Shown one piece after another: positions 43,161 to 52,751 of a stretch of 64,000 nt of DNA (position 1 is the stretch's first letter; each line of letters opens with the position of its first letter). Location of the stretch: assembly GCF_022818495.1 (NCBI RefSeq), contig NZ_CP089291.1:124001-188000 (forward strand), written 5' to 3'. Below the pieces are notes generated by a model. The model worked only from the letters and a program-made list of their open reading frames with translations. It did not search any database and had not been told where the DNA came from. Source of the DNA: Fodinisporobacter ferrooxydans (GTDB taxonomy: Bacteria > Bacillota > Bacilli > Tumebacillales > MYW30-H2). The position numbers and the translations under genes are program-made.

Positions 43161-45584
43161 CTAAAGTCGAACCCGTTGCAAACGCAGCGCATTTAACACG
43201 ACAGATACGGAGCTGAATGCCATTGCGGCGCCGGCAATCCATGGCGCCAAAAATCCAAGCGCGGCAACCGGAATCCCGAGTGAATTATATACCAGCGCCC
43301 AAAACAGGTTTTGGCGAATATTGGTCATGGTTTTCTTGCTCATCCGAATCGCATCCGGAATGCTTTGCAAATCTCCGCGCATGATCGTGACATCGGCGGC
43401 TTCCATCGCGATATCCGTACCTGTGCCGATCGCAATCCCGATATCGGCTTTTGCAAGTGCCGGCGCATCGTTGATGCCGTCCCCGACCATCGCGACGATC
43501 TTACCTTCTTTCTGCAGTTTTTCCACTTCCGCCGCTTTTCCTTCCGGCAATACTTCCGCCCGGACATGGTCAATGCCAACCTGCTCTGCAATCGCCTTGG
43601 CGGTTCGTTCGTTATCCCCCGTAATCATATATACGTCAATTCCCAACTGCTTCAGACGCAGGATAGCCGCTTTGGATGTTTCCTTGACCGTATCCGCGAC
43701 TGCCACAAATCCGGCGTAATTGCCGTCAACGGCAGCCAGCATGACCGTTTTCCCTGCCGTCTCCAGTTGTGTTTTTTGTTCCGATGCATGTTCCGAAACT
43801 TCTACTTGATAGCGTTCCATTAATTTTGTGGTTCCGACTATCACATCTTGCCCATCGATCTGAGCGCGAACTCCGAAACCTGGAATCGCTTCGAAGTCGT
43901 TGGTGTCTTTGCATATGATCCCACGGTCGGCAGCACCTGCAACTATCGCTTCCGCCAAGGGGTGCTCAGAATTTTTTTCGGCACTTGCCACAAGTGACAA
44001 AAGTGTTGATTCTTCCAGCGATTCCGGCATCACATCTGTCAGTTCCGGCTTTCCTTTTGTGATGGTACCTGTTTTATCTAATAAAATGGTATTGATCTTA
44101 TGTGTTGTCTCTAAATGTTCTCCACCTTTAAACAAAATGCCAAGTTCCGCGGCTCTTCCCGACCCGGCCATGATCGATGTGGGCGTTGCAAGGCCAAGGG
44201 CACACGGGCAAGCGATAACGAGGACTGCAATTGCTTTTTCCAACGCATTCGCAAAGGCATACGGATCGACCCAAAAATACCAGATCAAAAATGTAAGCAG
44301 TGCAATCCCAACGACAATCGGAACAAAAATGCCGGAAATGACATCCGCAACCCTCTGAATGGGAGCTTTGGATCCTTGCGCTTCTTCTACCACTTTAATG
44401 ATTTGCGCCAATGCTGTTTCTTTTCCAACTTTTGTTGCTTTGATTTTGATCACGCCATTTTTGTTGACGGTCGACCCAATCACCGTATCGCCCGGTTGTT
44501 TCTCCACCGGCAGGCTTTCTCCCGTCAACATCGATTCATCGATCGCAGTCCTGCCGTCGATTACCTCGCCGTCAACAGGCACTTTCTCTCCCGGGCGAAC
44601 CAGCACAATATCACTCACGACTACTTCTTCGACCGGTATGTTGACTTCTTCGCCATTTCTCATGACGATTGCGGTTTTGGCTTGCAAGCCCATCAGCTTC
44701 TTAATGGCTTCGGAAGATCGTCCTTTTGCCATCGCTTCAAAAAGCTTGCCGAGAATAATCAAGGTGATGAGAACTGCGCTTGTTTCATAATACGTATCCT
44801 GCATCATGAACGGCTCGTTCAGATGAATCACGGTCATGTACAAGCTGTAAAAGTATGCGGCCGATGTCCCGAGTGCCACCAAGACATCCATATTTGCACT
44901 TTTATTGCGGAGCGCTTTATAGGCCCCGACATAAAACTGTTTGCCAATAATGAATTGCACAGGTGTCGCAAACAAAAATTGTACGAATGGATACATCAGA
45001 AACGCCGGAACCCAAAGAAACGATGTAAATGAGAAATGACTGACCATCGTCCAAAGCAGTGGCAAGGATAGGATCACAGAAACAATAAATTTTCTTTTTT
45101 GCCGCGTAATTTCTTTTTGTCTGTAGTCTTGCTGCGCATCTGACTGCTCTTCCTTCGTAACCGCTTGATAGCCAAGGTCCTCAACTTTTCGAACCATATC
45201 GGAAATGGTGACTTCCGCCGAATTGTATTCCACATGTGCCGTTTCCAACGCAAAGTTAACGGTTGCTTTCGTCACACCTGGCAATTTGTTCAATCCTTTT
45301 TCAATCCGGTTGGCGCAGGCTGCGCAAGTCATGCCGGACAATTGCAGCTCTGCAGTATCTTTGACCACTTTGTATCCCAATTGCTCCACTTTTTGTTCCA
45401 TTTTTTCGAAGCTTGTTTGATTCGGGTCAAACGTCACAGAAGCCTGTTCCAATGCAAAGTTTACATTTGCATCTGTGACTCCTTCCGTCTTTTTCAGGCC
45501 TTTTTCAATCCGGTTGGCACAGGCGGCACAAGTCATGCCGGAAATCTTAAGAGTTGACTGTTTTAATGCGAGTTGTTGATCCAT
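43161..45584 (-). CDS. copA: Copper(I)-exporting P1B ATPase
   Basis: An 807-aa Cu+ exporter. Two N-terminal HMA domains carry [16 protein letters not shown], both with intact Cys-Ala-Ala-Cys. Then come [18 protein letters not shown] (Cu-type CPC with the later Asn and Tyr motifs [10 protein letters not shown] and [11 protein letters not shown]), [16 protein letters not shown] and [10 protein letters not shown]. The start at 45584 is chosen because GGTGATAACA precedes it and the first HMA begins 15 residues later. It follows copZ, with a terminator-like hairpin between them. Confidence 0.95.
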   Translation of the reverse strand: MDQQLALKQSTLKISGMTCAACANRIEKGLKKTEGVTDANVNFALEQASVTFDPNQTSFEKMEQKVEQLGYKVVKDTAELQLSGMTCAACANRIEKGLNKLPGVTKATVNFALETAHVEYNSAEVTISDMVRKVEDLGYQAVTKEEQSDAQQDYRQKEITRQKRKFIVSVILSLPLLWTMVSHFSFTSFLWVPAFLMYPFVQFLFATPVQFIIGKQFYVGAYKALRNKSANMDVLVALGTSAAYFYSLYMTVIHLNEPFMMQDTYYETSAVLITLIILGKLFEAMAKGRSSEAIKKLMGLQAKTAIVMRNGEEVNIPVEEVVVSDIVLVRPGEKVPVDGEVIDGRTAIDESMLTGESLPVEKQPGDTVIGSTVNKNGVIKIKATKVGKETALAQIIKVVEEAQGSKAPIQRVADVISGIFVPIVVGIALLTFLIWYFWVDPYAFANALEKAIAVLVIACPCALGLATPTSIMAGSGRAAELGILFKGGEHLETTHKINTILLDKTGTITKGKPELTDVMPESLEESTLLSLVASAEKNSEHPLAEAIVAGAADRGIICKDTNDFEAIPGFGVRAQIDGQDVIVGTTKLMERYQVEVSEHASEQKTQLETAGKTVMLAAVDGNYAGFVAVADTVKETSKAAILRLKQLGIDVYMITGDNERTAKAIAEQVGIDHVRAEVLPEGKAAEVEKLQKEGKIVAMVGDGINDAPALAKADIGIAIGTGTDIAMEAADVTIMRGDLQSIPDAIRMSKKTMTNIRQNLFWALVYNSLGIPVAALGFLAPWIAGAAMAFSSVSVVLNALRLQRVRL

Positions 45585-45654
45585 TGTTATCACCACACAA
45601 ATAGGATACATCTTTATTAAAATACATACTTGATTGCGCATTTGCATCTTTGAA

Positions 45655-45684
45655 AAAAGGAGTCATTCCATCATGACTCCTTTT
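45655..45684 (-). terminator. Intrinsic terminator between copZ and copA
   Basis: AAAAGGAGTCA and TGACTCCTTTT form an 11-bp stem with 8-nt loop and a T6 run on the minus strand. It would uncouple copZ from copA, giving more CopZ than CopA. Confidence 0.8.
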
Positions 45685-45707
45685 CAAATGATTTCCAAAT
45701 CAGTTTT

Positions 45708-45914
45708 TTATGATTCAGCAACATCATATCCTTGATCTTCAATTGCTTCTTTTATTGCATCCAAAGTGACTTTGGATGCATCGAATTCAACAGCAACCGT
45801 TTTGTTTTCCAAACTGACCTTGCCTGTTGCTCCGGCTTTTTTTAATGCGCCTTCAATTGCATTGACACAATGATTACAGGACATGCCTTCAACATGTAAT
45901 ACGACTTGTTGCAT
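45708..45914 (-). CDS. copZ: Copper chaperone
   Basis: A 68-aa Atx1/CopZ-type HMA domain. Metal site VEGMSCNHCVNAIEGAL with Cys-Asn-His-Cys, then VSLENKTVAVEFD and IEDQGYDV. It passes Cu+ to CopA. The 11-bp operator was not found here; instead a TATAC dyad sits 137-155 bp upstream. Confidence 0.93.
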   Translation of the reverse strand: MQQVVLHVEGMSCNHCVNAIEGALKKAGATGKVSLENKTVAVEFDASKVTLDAIKEAIEDQGYDVAES

Positions 45915-46050
45915 GATTGTTCAACCTCCATGGCAAATGTTATTTTATCTGTTTATTCGTTGCTCTTAACAAATCTTTAACAAATCAGGCGGCTTTATCG
46001 TCTTCTTGCTGAATACACCCACTCCTCCTTTGCCTTTAATACAAGTATAC

Positions 46051-46069
46051 TATACCCACATACCGTATA
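46051..46069. promoter_or_regulatory. TATAC dyad upstream of copZ
   Basis: TATAC-CCACATACC-GTATA is an inverted repeat with a 9-nt centre. It resembles CsoR-type copper operators. No CsoR, CueR or CopY gene is close by. Confidence 0.45.
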
Positions 46070-46194
46070 CAACATAATATTTTAGAACATTTCTTGTCAA
46101 TTGCCTGTTGCTCACCTGATTTAACCATATAGTCTCAGAAAATACTCAGGAATAATCGGCAAAATCAGAGGAAGGGATTATGATGACAAATCAC

Positions 46195-46422
46195 TTATTT
46201 CCCTAAAATATTTCTCATGCGTCTGTATTCTTCTTCTGAAATCTCACCTCTGGCAAAGCGCTCTTTCAAAATTGCCACGGATTGAAACTCTGCCTCGGCT
46301 TTATCGCTTTTTGTTCCTTTTATTATGAAATAAACAACGCCCACTATCAGAAGCAGTGGAAGTAACATCCAGATCCATCCCAATCCAAACCCGCCAAATC
46401 CATATCCATATCCACCCATCAT
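46195..46422 (-). CDS. SHOCT-domain membrane protein
   Basis: A 75-aa protein: a Gly/Tyr/Met-rich start MMGGYGYGFGGFG, one membrane helix WIWMLLPLLLIVGVVYFII, and a C-terminal SHOCT (LKERFARGEISEEEYRRMRNIL). AAAGGAG is 8 nt before the chosen ATG. Such proteins are common in copper/metal loci; role unknown. Operator site d lies 35-75 bp upstream. Confidence 0.8.
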   Translation of the reverse strand: MMGGYGYGFGGFGLGWIWMLLPLLLIVGVVYFIIKGTKSDKAEAEFQSVAILKERFARGEISEEEYRRMRNILGK

Positions 46423-46456
46423 GTCAATCACTCCTTTCTTACTCTCATAATAATCC

Positions 46457-46497
46457 CGAATTATGAAAATCTTATGTAGTTCCGTTGAAGAACTTCC
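46457..46497 (-). promoter_or_regulatory. 11-bp repeats, site d
   Basis: Coding (minus) strand: GGAAGTTC, TTCAACGGAAC, TACATAAGATT, TTCATAATTCG. Weaker match, but period and orientation hold. Confidence 0.55.
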
Positions 46498-46587
46498 TTA
46501 TTAAGAGGTGGGGGCATTCTGATGAAAAGTGGATATTGGGACGAGTTCATCCTGCTTTCAAGAAAGATGATCGATTCCTTTTTTAGG

Positions 46588-46616
46588 TAAAAAAAGAGGA
46601 CATCGCTTCGATGTCC
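46588..46616 (-). terminator. Intrinsic terminator of the multicopper oxidase gene
   Basis: On the minus strand GGACATCG and CGATGTCC pair over 3 nt and TCTTTTTTTACC follows. Confidence 0.85.
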
Positions 46617-46634
46617 ACCTGTTCATTCATAGAT

Positions 46635-47831
46635 TTATTTGCTTGGCATATTCATGGTATTTGATGAAGAACCGGACATTTGCATCGTATCGGATGATTG
46701 ATTCGTATTATTCATGTTGCTTGTAGTATCGCTTGCATTTGTTTTAGCCGTAAACGCCGGCGGCCATGGTGTGCCTTGATAGTGGAAAGCTGTTAGCATA
46801 CCGCCATCCTTGCCATTCAAGCCAGCCGTATGATGCGGCAAATGGCAATGGAATACCCACGTTCCCGGATTGTCTGCCGTAAATTCGATATCGTAGGTTT
46901 CTCCCGCTGCAATATTGATTGTGTTTGCCATATATTGTGCAGACTCCGGCAATGGATTGCCATCTTTTGCAACCACTTTAAAGTTATGTCCGTGCAGATG
47001 CATGGGATGGCTTTGCATACTCAAGTTGGCCAATCTGACCAAAACTTTGTCCCCTTGTTTCACTTCCATTGGATCTGTCGAAGGAAACTGCTTCCCATTC
47101 AACGTAAACGTATTCCAGCTCATACCTTCCGGGTTTACATCATATGTGCCTACTGGTACTTGTCCTTCACCAAATTGACTCATATCCATTCCATTGGCGG
47201 AACCTGGTTTTTGCAATTGCCATTCCTGCAGCAGAATCGAGTAGTCGCGGTTTACCGGTTTTCCGTTGACTGTATCGCCATTTTTCGGTAGAGAAATAAA
47301 CATGCCATCCAATCCCATCATTTCATCTTTGGATGGCTGGTAATGGGAATGGTACATGAATGTACCGACCTGCTTTACCGTAAATTCATACGTAAAACTT
47401 TTGCCGGGCTCGATGACCGGACTGGGTTCCGCACCTGGAACACCATCCATGTTGTTCGGAACAATCAATCCATGCCAATGTACTGTTGTCGGCCCTGGCA
47501 ACTTGTTGTCGACGACAACCTGTATTTTATCACCTTCATTTACGACAATGGTGGGACCAGGAGTACTCCCGTTGTATCCCCAGGCATTGACGAACACTCC
47601 TTTTGACACTTCTTGTTTCACTTGTTCCGCCGTCAGATGAAAAACTTTCACACCGTTTTTCATTTCATATTTTGCTATGGGAACATTCGGTGTAACAGGA
47701 TTGACGGATGCATCTGCACGCTGAGCGGAAAAGAAGGAACCTTTCCATATTCCCCATCCGGATCCGACCAACACCAGTACGACGACTGCCGTAATGAAAA
47801 ATTTGAAATTCTTTTTTGTGTTTCCTGACAT
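46635..47831 (-). CDS. Multicopper oxidase, exported
   Basis: A 398-aa two-domain multicopper oxidase. The N-terminal part is a membrane anchor (FKFFITAVVVLVLVGSGWGIW). Copper motifs: HWHGLIVPNNMDG, MYHSHYQPS, HPMHLHGHNFKV, and WVFHCHLPHHTAGLNGKDGGM, which holds the type 1 Cys and His. A Met/Ser/Asn-rich tail follows. It likely oxidises Cu+ or other reduced metals outside the membrane. The start at 47831 follows AGGAGGAG by 10 nt. Operator site e is upstream. Confidence 0.92.
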   Translation of the reverse strand: MSGNTKKNFKFFITAVVVLVLVGSGWGIWKGSFFSAQRADASVNPVTPNVPIAKYEMKNGVKVFHLTAEQVKQEVSKGVFVNAWGYNGSTPGPTIVVNEGDKIQVVVDNKLPGPTTVHWHGLIVPNNMDGVPGAEPSPVIEPGKSFTYEFTVKQVGTFMYHSHYQPSKDEMMGLDGMFISLPKNGDTVNGKPVNRDYSILLQEWQLQKPGSANGMDMSQFGEGQVPVGTYDVNPEGMSWNTFTLNGKQFPSTDPMEVKQGDKVLVRLANLSMQSHPMHLHGHNFKVVAKDGNPLPESAQYMANTINIAAGETYDIEFTADNPGTWVFHCHLPHHTAGLNGKDGGMLTAFHYQGTPWPPAFTAKTNASDTTSNMNNTNQSSDTMQMSGSSSNTMNMPSK

Positions 47832-47882
47832 TTGATTGAATCTCCTCCTATTTGACGAACTCATGGTCATAGGATACCAGAC

Positions 47883-47904
47883 AGTTATGTAGAACTTGTG
47901 AGGA
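47883..47904 (-). promoter_or_regulatory. 11-bp repeats, site e
   Basis: Coding (minus) strand: CTCACAAGTTC, TACATAACTGT, 52-73 bp before the multicopper oxidase start. Confidence 0.6.
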
Positions 47905-47929
47905 TGTAGCGATTCTTAAGTTATTTTTA

Positions 47930-48768
47930 TTATTTTTTGCAATTCAGCAAACGAATCAACACATGCGTTCCCCTTCCAACTTCACTTGTGATCCAAATCG
48001 AACCGTTATGCAACTCTACCAGCTTCTTGCAGATGGCTAACCCGATTCCTCTACACAAACGTTCCATTCAATTCCTTTTTGGACACATTCAACACACATC
48101 ATATCAACACATTGGAGGATGATATCGCTCAGATTATGCACTTGCAAATCCAGCACCAACTCGGGAGACTCAATAAATGACAACTGCTCCAAATCGCTTA
48201 CCAAACCAATCAATCGTTCAATTTCCTCATAGCAGGAATGGATTCGTTCCGGCGTTGGTTCCCATATCCGATCCTCGAACGCTTCCATGTGGCCTTTCAG
48301 AGTGGCAAGGGGTGTCCGCAATTCATGCGCCACATCCGCTGTTAAATTCCTTCTTAATTCCTCTTGGGTTTGTAGTTGGGACGCAAGCTGATTCAGCGTG
48401 GTTGCCAATTTCGCCAATTCATCATTCCCTTGTATCGCGACACGGGAATGCAAATCGCCGTGACCGATTCGTTTGGCAACGCGTGTCATATCTTCAATCG
48501 GTCTGGTCATGCGTTTTGCCATATAGAAACTGACTGCGATTGCGAGTACCATAGCCCCGATCATCGTCAACAGGATCGACTGAATCAATGCTGTTTTCAA
48601 ATGCAAGTCAAGCGGCACGATGTATTTGTGGAATGCCGGCATTTGCATTTGATAAATCATGAAGTGTCGATTGGTTTGCCAAATGATTAGGAGACTCGCG
48701 ATGAGAACAATTATGAAAGTAATCCCGACAAGCGCTAGAAAGAGACGGGTACGCAATTTTGAAATCAT
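47930..48768 (-). pseudogene. Sensor histidine kinase with internal deletion
   Basis: The first 243 codons encode two membrane helices, HAMP (MTRPIEDMTRVAKRIG) and HisKA (LTADVAHELRTPLATLKGH). The frame then ends at TAG about 48037. Directly overlapping in another frame is the true C-terminal end of a kinase: [20 protein letters not shown] followed by [18 protein letters not shown]. So the middle of the HATPase domain (N box, D box and part of G2, roughly 60-70 residues) is missing and the frame is shifted. The protein cannot be an active kinase, though it might still act as a phosphatase. Its start overlaps the intact response regulator gene by 4 nt. Confidence 0.82.
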
Positions 48769-49457
48769 ACGTCCCCTCCCTGAAATTTATAACCAAAGCC
48801 AAAAACCGTGATCAAATACACTGGTTGTTTTGGATTGTCCTCAATTTTTTGGCGCAAATTTTTAATATGCTGGTCGATGACCCGAAGATCCCCCTCATAT
48901 TCATGGCCAAGAGCGGTCTCCAACAATTCATTCCGATGAAATGTTCGCCCCGGATACCTTGCAAATGTCACAAGAAGCTTATACTCGATTGGTGTTACAT
49001 TGATTGCCTCACCGTTTTTATATACTTTGTTGCGTACCGAGTCAATCATCAATTGGCCTTCTTGGAAAGAGATTCGTTCCGCAAGCAATTCATTCTCGGC
49101 AGAGCGACGCAATAGCGCTTTAACACGAGCGACCAATTCACGCGGGCTAAACGGTTTTACCACATAGTCATCGGCGCCGATTGCCAATCCGTTGACCCGA
49201 TCTTTTTCAGCAACTTTTGCGGTGAGCATGAGAATCGGAACGGGTGAAAGATTCCGAATTTTTTGGCATACCTCCTCACCCGATACATCCGGCAGCATTA
49301 AATCCAAAATTACCAGATCGATGTTGCGTTCTTTAAATTGACGCAGTGCTTCCGTACCCGATTCGGCTTGAAACACTTGATATCGTTCATGATTCAAATA
49401 GGATACGATGACTTCACGAATTTTCTCTTCATCATCCACGATTAGAATGGATTTCAT
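48765..49457 (-). CDS. OmpR-family response regulator with broken partner kinase
   Basis: A 230-aa regulator with intact receiver (VDDEE, LVILDLMLPDVSG, VVKPFSPREL) and winged helix (VTPIEYKLLVTFARYPG, EYEGDLRVIDQHIKNLRQKI). Three tandem 11-bp operator repeats (site f) lie 118-150 bp upstream, consistent with self-control. Because its kinase is disrupted, it may be driven by another kinase such as that at 38.9 kb, or work constitutively (inference). Confidence 0.92.
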   Translation of the reverse strand: MKSILIVDDEEKIREVIVSYLNHERYQVFQAESGTEALRQFKERNIDLVILDLMLPDVSGEEVCQKIRNLSPVPILMLTAKVAEKDRVNGLAIGADDYVVKPFSPRELVARVKALLRRSAENELLAERISFQEGQLMIDSVRNKVYKNGEAINVTPIEYKLLVTFARYPGRTFHRNELLETALGHEYEGDLRVIDQHIKNLRQKIEDNPKQPVYLITVFGFGYKFQGGDV

Positions 49458-49574
49458 GTCGAATCCCCCCTACTCTCCCCCACTATTTCTTTTATCACAT
49501 GAAAGATCTACGGAATTCAAATCCCCGTATATCCAACCGCAGCGAAATACCCTTGCTTGATCGTATCGTAACAA

Positions 49575-49607
49575 GAACTTGTGAAGAACTTATTTAGAAC
49601 CTTTGAA
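49575..49607 (-). promoter_or_regulatory. Triple 11-bp direct repeat, site f
   Basis: Coding (minus) strand: TTCAAAGGTTC, TAAATAAGTTC, TTCACAAGTTC, upstream of the response regulator at 48.8 kb. Confidence 0.72.
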
Positions 49608-49635
49608 TTGCGTGCATGCCAATTTGTGCTGCAGG

Positions 49636-50502
49636 CTATACACAGCCGGTTCCAAATACAAAAAGAAATGAAACGACTAACACAAGCAAATACGTAGTAT
49701 GCTTTTTTGCAAAAAAGAGAGATTCCCCTGTCTCATATCCCAATACATTTCGTATTCGAATATTGATCCTGTCATCAAATCCATTTATACCATAGGGTCT
49801 TTGCCGATTTGTCTGATTCATATGAATGATTTTTACCAAAGCAGATCCAAGTGGCTCCATTCGCTTCATGATGCGGATCGCATACTGATCCGCCAGCAAC
49901 TCCTTGTACATGAGATAGTTTGATCCAAGCTGCTGAACCGTCGGCACAAAGAACAACACGTGCATAATGATCTTTGCGACAAAGACTTTCCACGTATCGT
50001 GGTATTTGATATGTGCTTGTTCATGCAACAAAACCGCTTCCAATTCCGCCTGGGACAAGTGATTGAGAAATCCTTTTGAAATATAAATGTTGGGGCGAAT
50101 GAATCCATAACAGAATGCAAATACTGTATCATCATTTACAATACAAAGGGAATGAAGTCCTTGATGGGATCTCACGATGGTTTTCACATGCAAAGGCATT
50201 TCCATACATTCATAGTTCTGAAGCGAGGAATAAAAACGATATTCTTTTACAATCACGGAAACCAATCGAATGGTCATGATGCCACATATCCCACAAACAG
50301 CAATTCCGAGCGAAACGCTCCACCATATCCCATGTGTTCCGACCGTTGTACAAAACTTTATCCATCTTTGCAGGAGATTGATGCGATCATTCAAAAAAAT
50401 ATGTATGATAAGTCCGCTCATGATGAAAACGAGCAAGAGAAAACTCATGACAATCCTTGCAAATGCTTGATTTTCCAACTTTAAAAGAGTTTTTTCATCC
50501 AT
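49636..50502 (-). CDS. M56-family (BlaR1-like) membrane metalloprotease
   Basis: A 288-aa membrane protease with the zinc motif LLHEQAHIKYHDTWK (His-Glu-x2-His) and membrane helices on both sides (FLLLVFIMSGLIIHIF, IIMHVLFFVPTV). It lacks a C-terminal penicillin-binding sensor, so its signal is unknown. The C-terminus ends in a last membrane helix with GTGCV. It diverges from a BlaI-type repressor, its likely cleavage target or signalling partner. Confidence 0.85.
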   Translation of the reverse strand: MDEKTLLKLENQAFARIVMSFLLLVFIMSGLIIHIFLNDRINLLQRWIKFCTTVGTHGIWWSVSLGIAVCGICGIMTIRLVSVIVKEYRFYSSLQNYECMEMPLHVKTIVRSHQGLHSLCIVNDDTVFAFCYGFIRPNIYISKGFLNHLSQAELEAVLLHEQAHIKYHDTWKVFVAKIIMHVLFFVPTVQQLGSNYLMYKELLADQYAIRIMKRMEPLGSALVKIIHMNQTNRQRPYGINGFDDRINIRIRNVLGYETGESLFFAKKHTTYLLVLVVSFLFVFGTGCV

Positions 50503-50667
50503 ACTTTATGAGTTCTCCTAAGCGCTTATTTTATCGCATGTCTTGCCACCTCCATCATATATCTCTTTCTGTTTGTTTGCTATTCTTAAAAATGGATACC
50601 AGCTTCATTTTGTTTATTGACAGTTTCTCGTCGATACGTGACAATTTGGACTATGGAGGGGATGAAA

Positions 50668-51084
50668 ATGGCAAGAAGAAAAGATGCACGTTCCTTTCAT
50701 TTGAATGCCGAAGGAATTGAACGCGTTTTAGGACCGTTAGAGACGGAAATTATGCATATATTTTGGGAAAACGGCGAATTGTCCATACGGGAGGTCCGGG
50801 ATCTCCTCTTGGTAAAACGGGAGATTTCATTTAATACGGTTATGACGATCATCCATCGCCTTGCGGAAAAAGGACTTTTGCAAAAAAAAGATAGAAACAA
50901 ATCGTCCCCCTATATCCCTACCAAAACCAAGGAATCATTCCTTGCGGAAATATCCCATGATGTAACAAGCGTGCTCATAAAGGATTTCGGAAAATTCGCC
51001 GTTTCACAGTTTGTTGATATTTTGCATGAAGTGGATCCTTCATTACTTCGAGAACTGGAAAAGCGTATTGAAAAATACAAATAA
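50668..51084 (+). CDS. BlaI/MecI/CopY-family repressor
   Basis: A 138-aa winged-helix repressor. LGPLETEIMHIFWENGELSIREVRDLL and FNTVMTIIHRLAEKGLLQKK are the family HTH; the C-terminal helix pair (VDILHEVDPSLLRELEKRI) gives dimerisation. There is no Cys hook of CopY. GGAGGGGATGAAA precedes ATG 50668. A 15-bp palindrome at 51246 before the TlpA-like gene is a likely target. Confidence 0.88.
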   Translation: MARRKDARSFHLNAEGIERVLGPLETEIMHIFWENGELSIREVRDLLLVKREISFNTVMTIIHRLAEKGLLQKKDRNKSSPYIPTKTKESFLAEISHDVTSVLIKDFGKFAVSQFVDILHEVDPSLLRELEKRIEKYK

Positions 51085-51245
51085 ATAGCTCAAATAGAAA
51101 GTAAAACTTGAATCAGAAATTGGTTCTGCAATTCTTTCAAGGATGCGGAACTTTTCTTTCACAGAAGCCATACAATCATTTTGAAAATTCGTCAAAGATT
51201 TGTAAATTGACAAGTACTGCTATGGACCGTATGATTGGAAATATT

Positions 51246-51260
51246 ACTACAATTTGTAGT
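51246..51260. promoter_or_regulatory. BlaI-type operator before the TlpA-like gene
   Basis: ACTACAA-T-TTGTAGT is a perfect palindrome containing TACA...TGTA half-sites as in BlaI/MecI/CopY operators, 17 bp before the ATG. Confidence 0.7.
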
Positions 51261-51276
51261 GGAGGTATTGAAAACG

Positions 51277-51831
51277 ATGAAGAAATTGGTTCGATTTGGC
51301 ATCCCGATTCTTGTTTTATTCATCATGGTTGCAGGCATTGTCTACAGCAACCAAAGCCAGAAAAAATCGGCGGAACAAACGGTTAGTAAAGGTATTCCTT
51401 CACTTCCCCAGGAAAATTATTTGGCACCGGATTTCACCTTGAAAACCATAGACGGTAAAACCGTAACGTTGCGTCAATTGCGCGGAAAGCCTGTATTCAT
51501 AAACGTTTGGAATTCCTGGTGCCCTCCGTGTAAAGCAGAAATGCCGGATATCGTAAAAGAATATGACAAATACAAAGACAAGATTCAGTTTTACGGAATC
51601 AATCTGACGACAAACAACGATAGTGTAGCATCTGCAAAAGACTTCATTAACCATTTCCATGTGACATTCCCGACATTAATGGACACAGATGGAAAAGTGG
51701 GAGTTCAATATCAAATTGTTGGAGTGCCAACAAGCTTATTTATTAATGACAAAGGAGTGATCGTGGCTCGTATTACAGGTGCGATGGATGTCCCGACAAT
51801 GGAAGCCAATTTCCAAAAACTGATCAAATAA
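51277..51831 (+). CDS. TlpA/ResA-like membrane thioredoxin
   Basis: A 184-aa anchored thioredoxin. The anchor is FGIPILVLFIMVAGIVY; the redox domain has APDFTLKTIDGKTVTLRQL, FINVWNSWCPPCKAEMPDIV (Cys-Pro-Pro-Cys) and the cis-Pro region IVGVPTSLFINDKG. It would reduce thiols outside the membrane, with cytochrome c maturation or copper-protein care as possible roles. ATG 51277 has GGAGG 11 nt upstream. It is followed 41 nt later by an Lgt-like membrane gene. Confidence 0.88.
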   Translation: MKKLVRFGIPILVLFIMVAGIVYSNQSQKKSAEQTVSKGIPSLPQENYLAPDFTLKTIDGKTVTLRQLRGKPVFINVWNSWCPPCKAEMPDIVKEYDKYKDKIQFYGINLTTNNDSVASAKDFINHFHVTFPTLMDTDGKVGVQYQIVGVPTSLFINDKGVIVARITGAMDVPTMEANFQKLIK

Positions 51832-51872
51832 TCAAACGATCGGGTTGCAATCGTCCTGGAGGTGAAAAACCG

Positions 51873-52643
51873 ATGTTAGCATTGCTTGGAGGAATACAAA
51901 TCGGGCCTTTCTTACTGAAATACAGCTGGATCGGAGCCGCTTTAGGCTTTTTTATCGCGTCGTTTCATTTTCGTCGTTTTTCCGTTCCGGACAGTGATGA
52001 CGGCAAAATCTTACAGAACAAAGTGCTGGATATGTATTGGAACGGCTTCGTCATCTGGCTTCTTGCTTTTAAACTGGCGAAAATAGTGGTCGCACCTGCC
52101 GCCTTTTTTCAAAATCCCATTCTTGAATTTTTCAGTACCCCTGCTCCAAATGCCGATATCGTGGCATGGATCGTTGTACTGATATATTTTATCTATAAAA
52201 AATACCGCCTCAAGATCTCCATATTCCAGATGGCCGATATTCTTTTGCCTGCTTTTGTACTAGGCTTTGGAGTCTATGAATTGTTGGCGTTGCAATTGGG
52301 AACTGCCACCCAAGTGCCCTGGGGCATTCATGTCGGACAAAACGGTTATCACCCGGTCAATTTCTATATCGCCATTTGTTTGTTGCTGGCATATTGGATC
52401 ATCATTCGCTGGACAGATCAAATAAGAATCGGCTCACTTACAGCCCAATCTTTGATCGCTTTCGGCTTTTCTTTGCAATTGTCGACGTATTTCCTGGTTC
52501 CTGGTCAGCTCTATTTTGGTTTAACGAAAGCTCAATGGCTCTATTTGGCCATTCTTGTGATTGGAATTTTACTTTTCTATCAAACCACAATGTTTTCAAA
52601 AACACAGATCGATACAAAAAATGGTGAAGAGACCAAAAAATGA
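51873..52643 (+). CDS. Lgt-like integral membrane protein, possibly redox-linked
   Basis: A 256-aa protein with about seven membrane segments. The layout recalls prolipoprotein diacylglyceryl transferase (LLKYSWIGAALGFFIA at the start, then ADILLPAFVLGFGVYELLAL and HPVNFYIAICLLLAYWI). The Lgt active-site block HGG and the RxGNFxNxE-type motif are not present, so transferase activity is doubtful. Its position behind the TlpA-like gene suggests it could supply electrons or anchor that protein (inference). Confidence 0.55.
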   Translation: MLALLGGIQIGPFLLKYSWIGAALGFFIASFHFRRFSVPDSDDGKILQNKVLDMYWNGFVIWLLAFKLAKIVVAPAAFFQNPILEFFSTPAPNADIVAWIVVLIYFIYKKYRLKISIFQMADILLPAFVLGFGVYELLALQLGTATQVPWGIHVGQNGYHPVNFYIAICLLLAYWIIIRWTDQIRIGSLTAQSLIAFGFSLQLSTYFLVPGQLYFGLTKAQWLYLAILVIGILLFYQTTMFSKTQIDTKNGEETKK

Positions 52644-52674
52644 TTGAATGCACAGATTGTGTACGTAAAAACAT

Positions 52675-52709
52675 AGATGGAGCAATGCGACCGTTTCCTT
52701 GCTCCATCT
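52675..52709. terminator. Bidirectional terminator
   Basis: AGATGGAGCAA and TTGCTCCATCT form an 11-bp stem with a 13-nt loop between convergent genes. Confidence 0.8.
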
Positions 52710-52751
52710 TCTGTTGTTCAACTTAAAATGATCCTTGAGCAAAAATAAAAG

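Noticed and set aside
45960-45990. Direct repeat TTAACAAATCTTTAACAAATC near copZ
   Set aside because: Resembles an OmpR/PhoP-type repeat but differs in sequence from the 11-bp family in this window, so it was not counted in the regulon.
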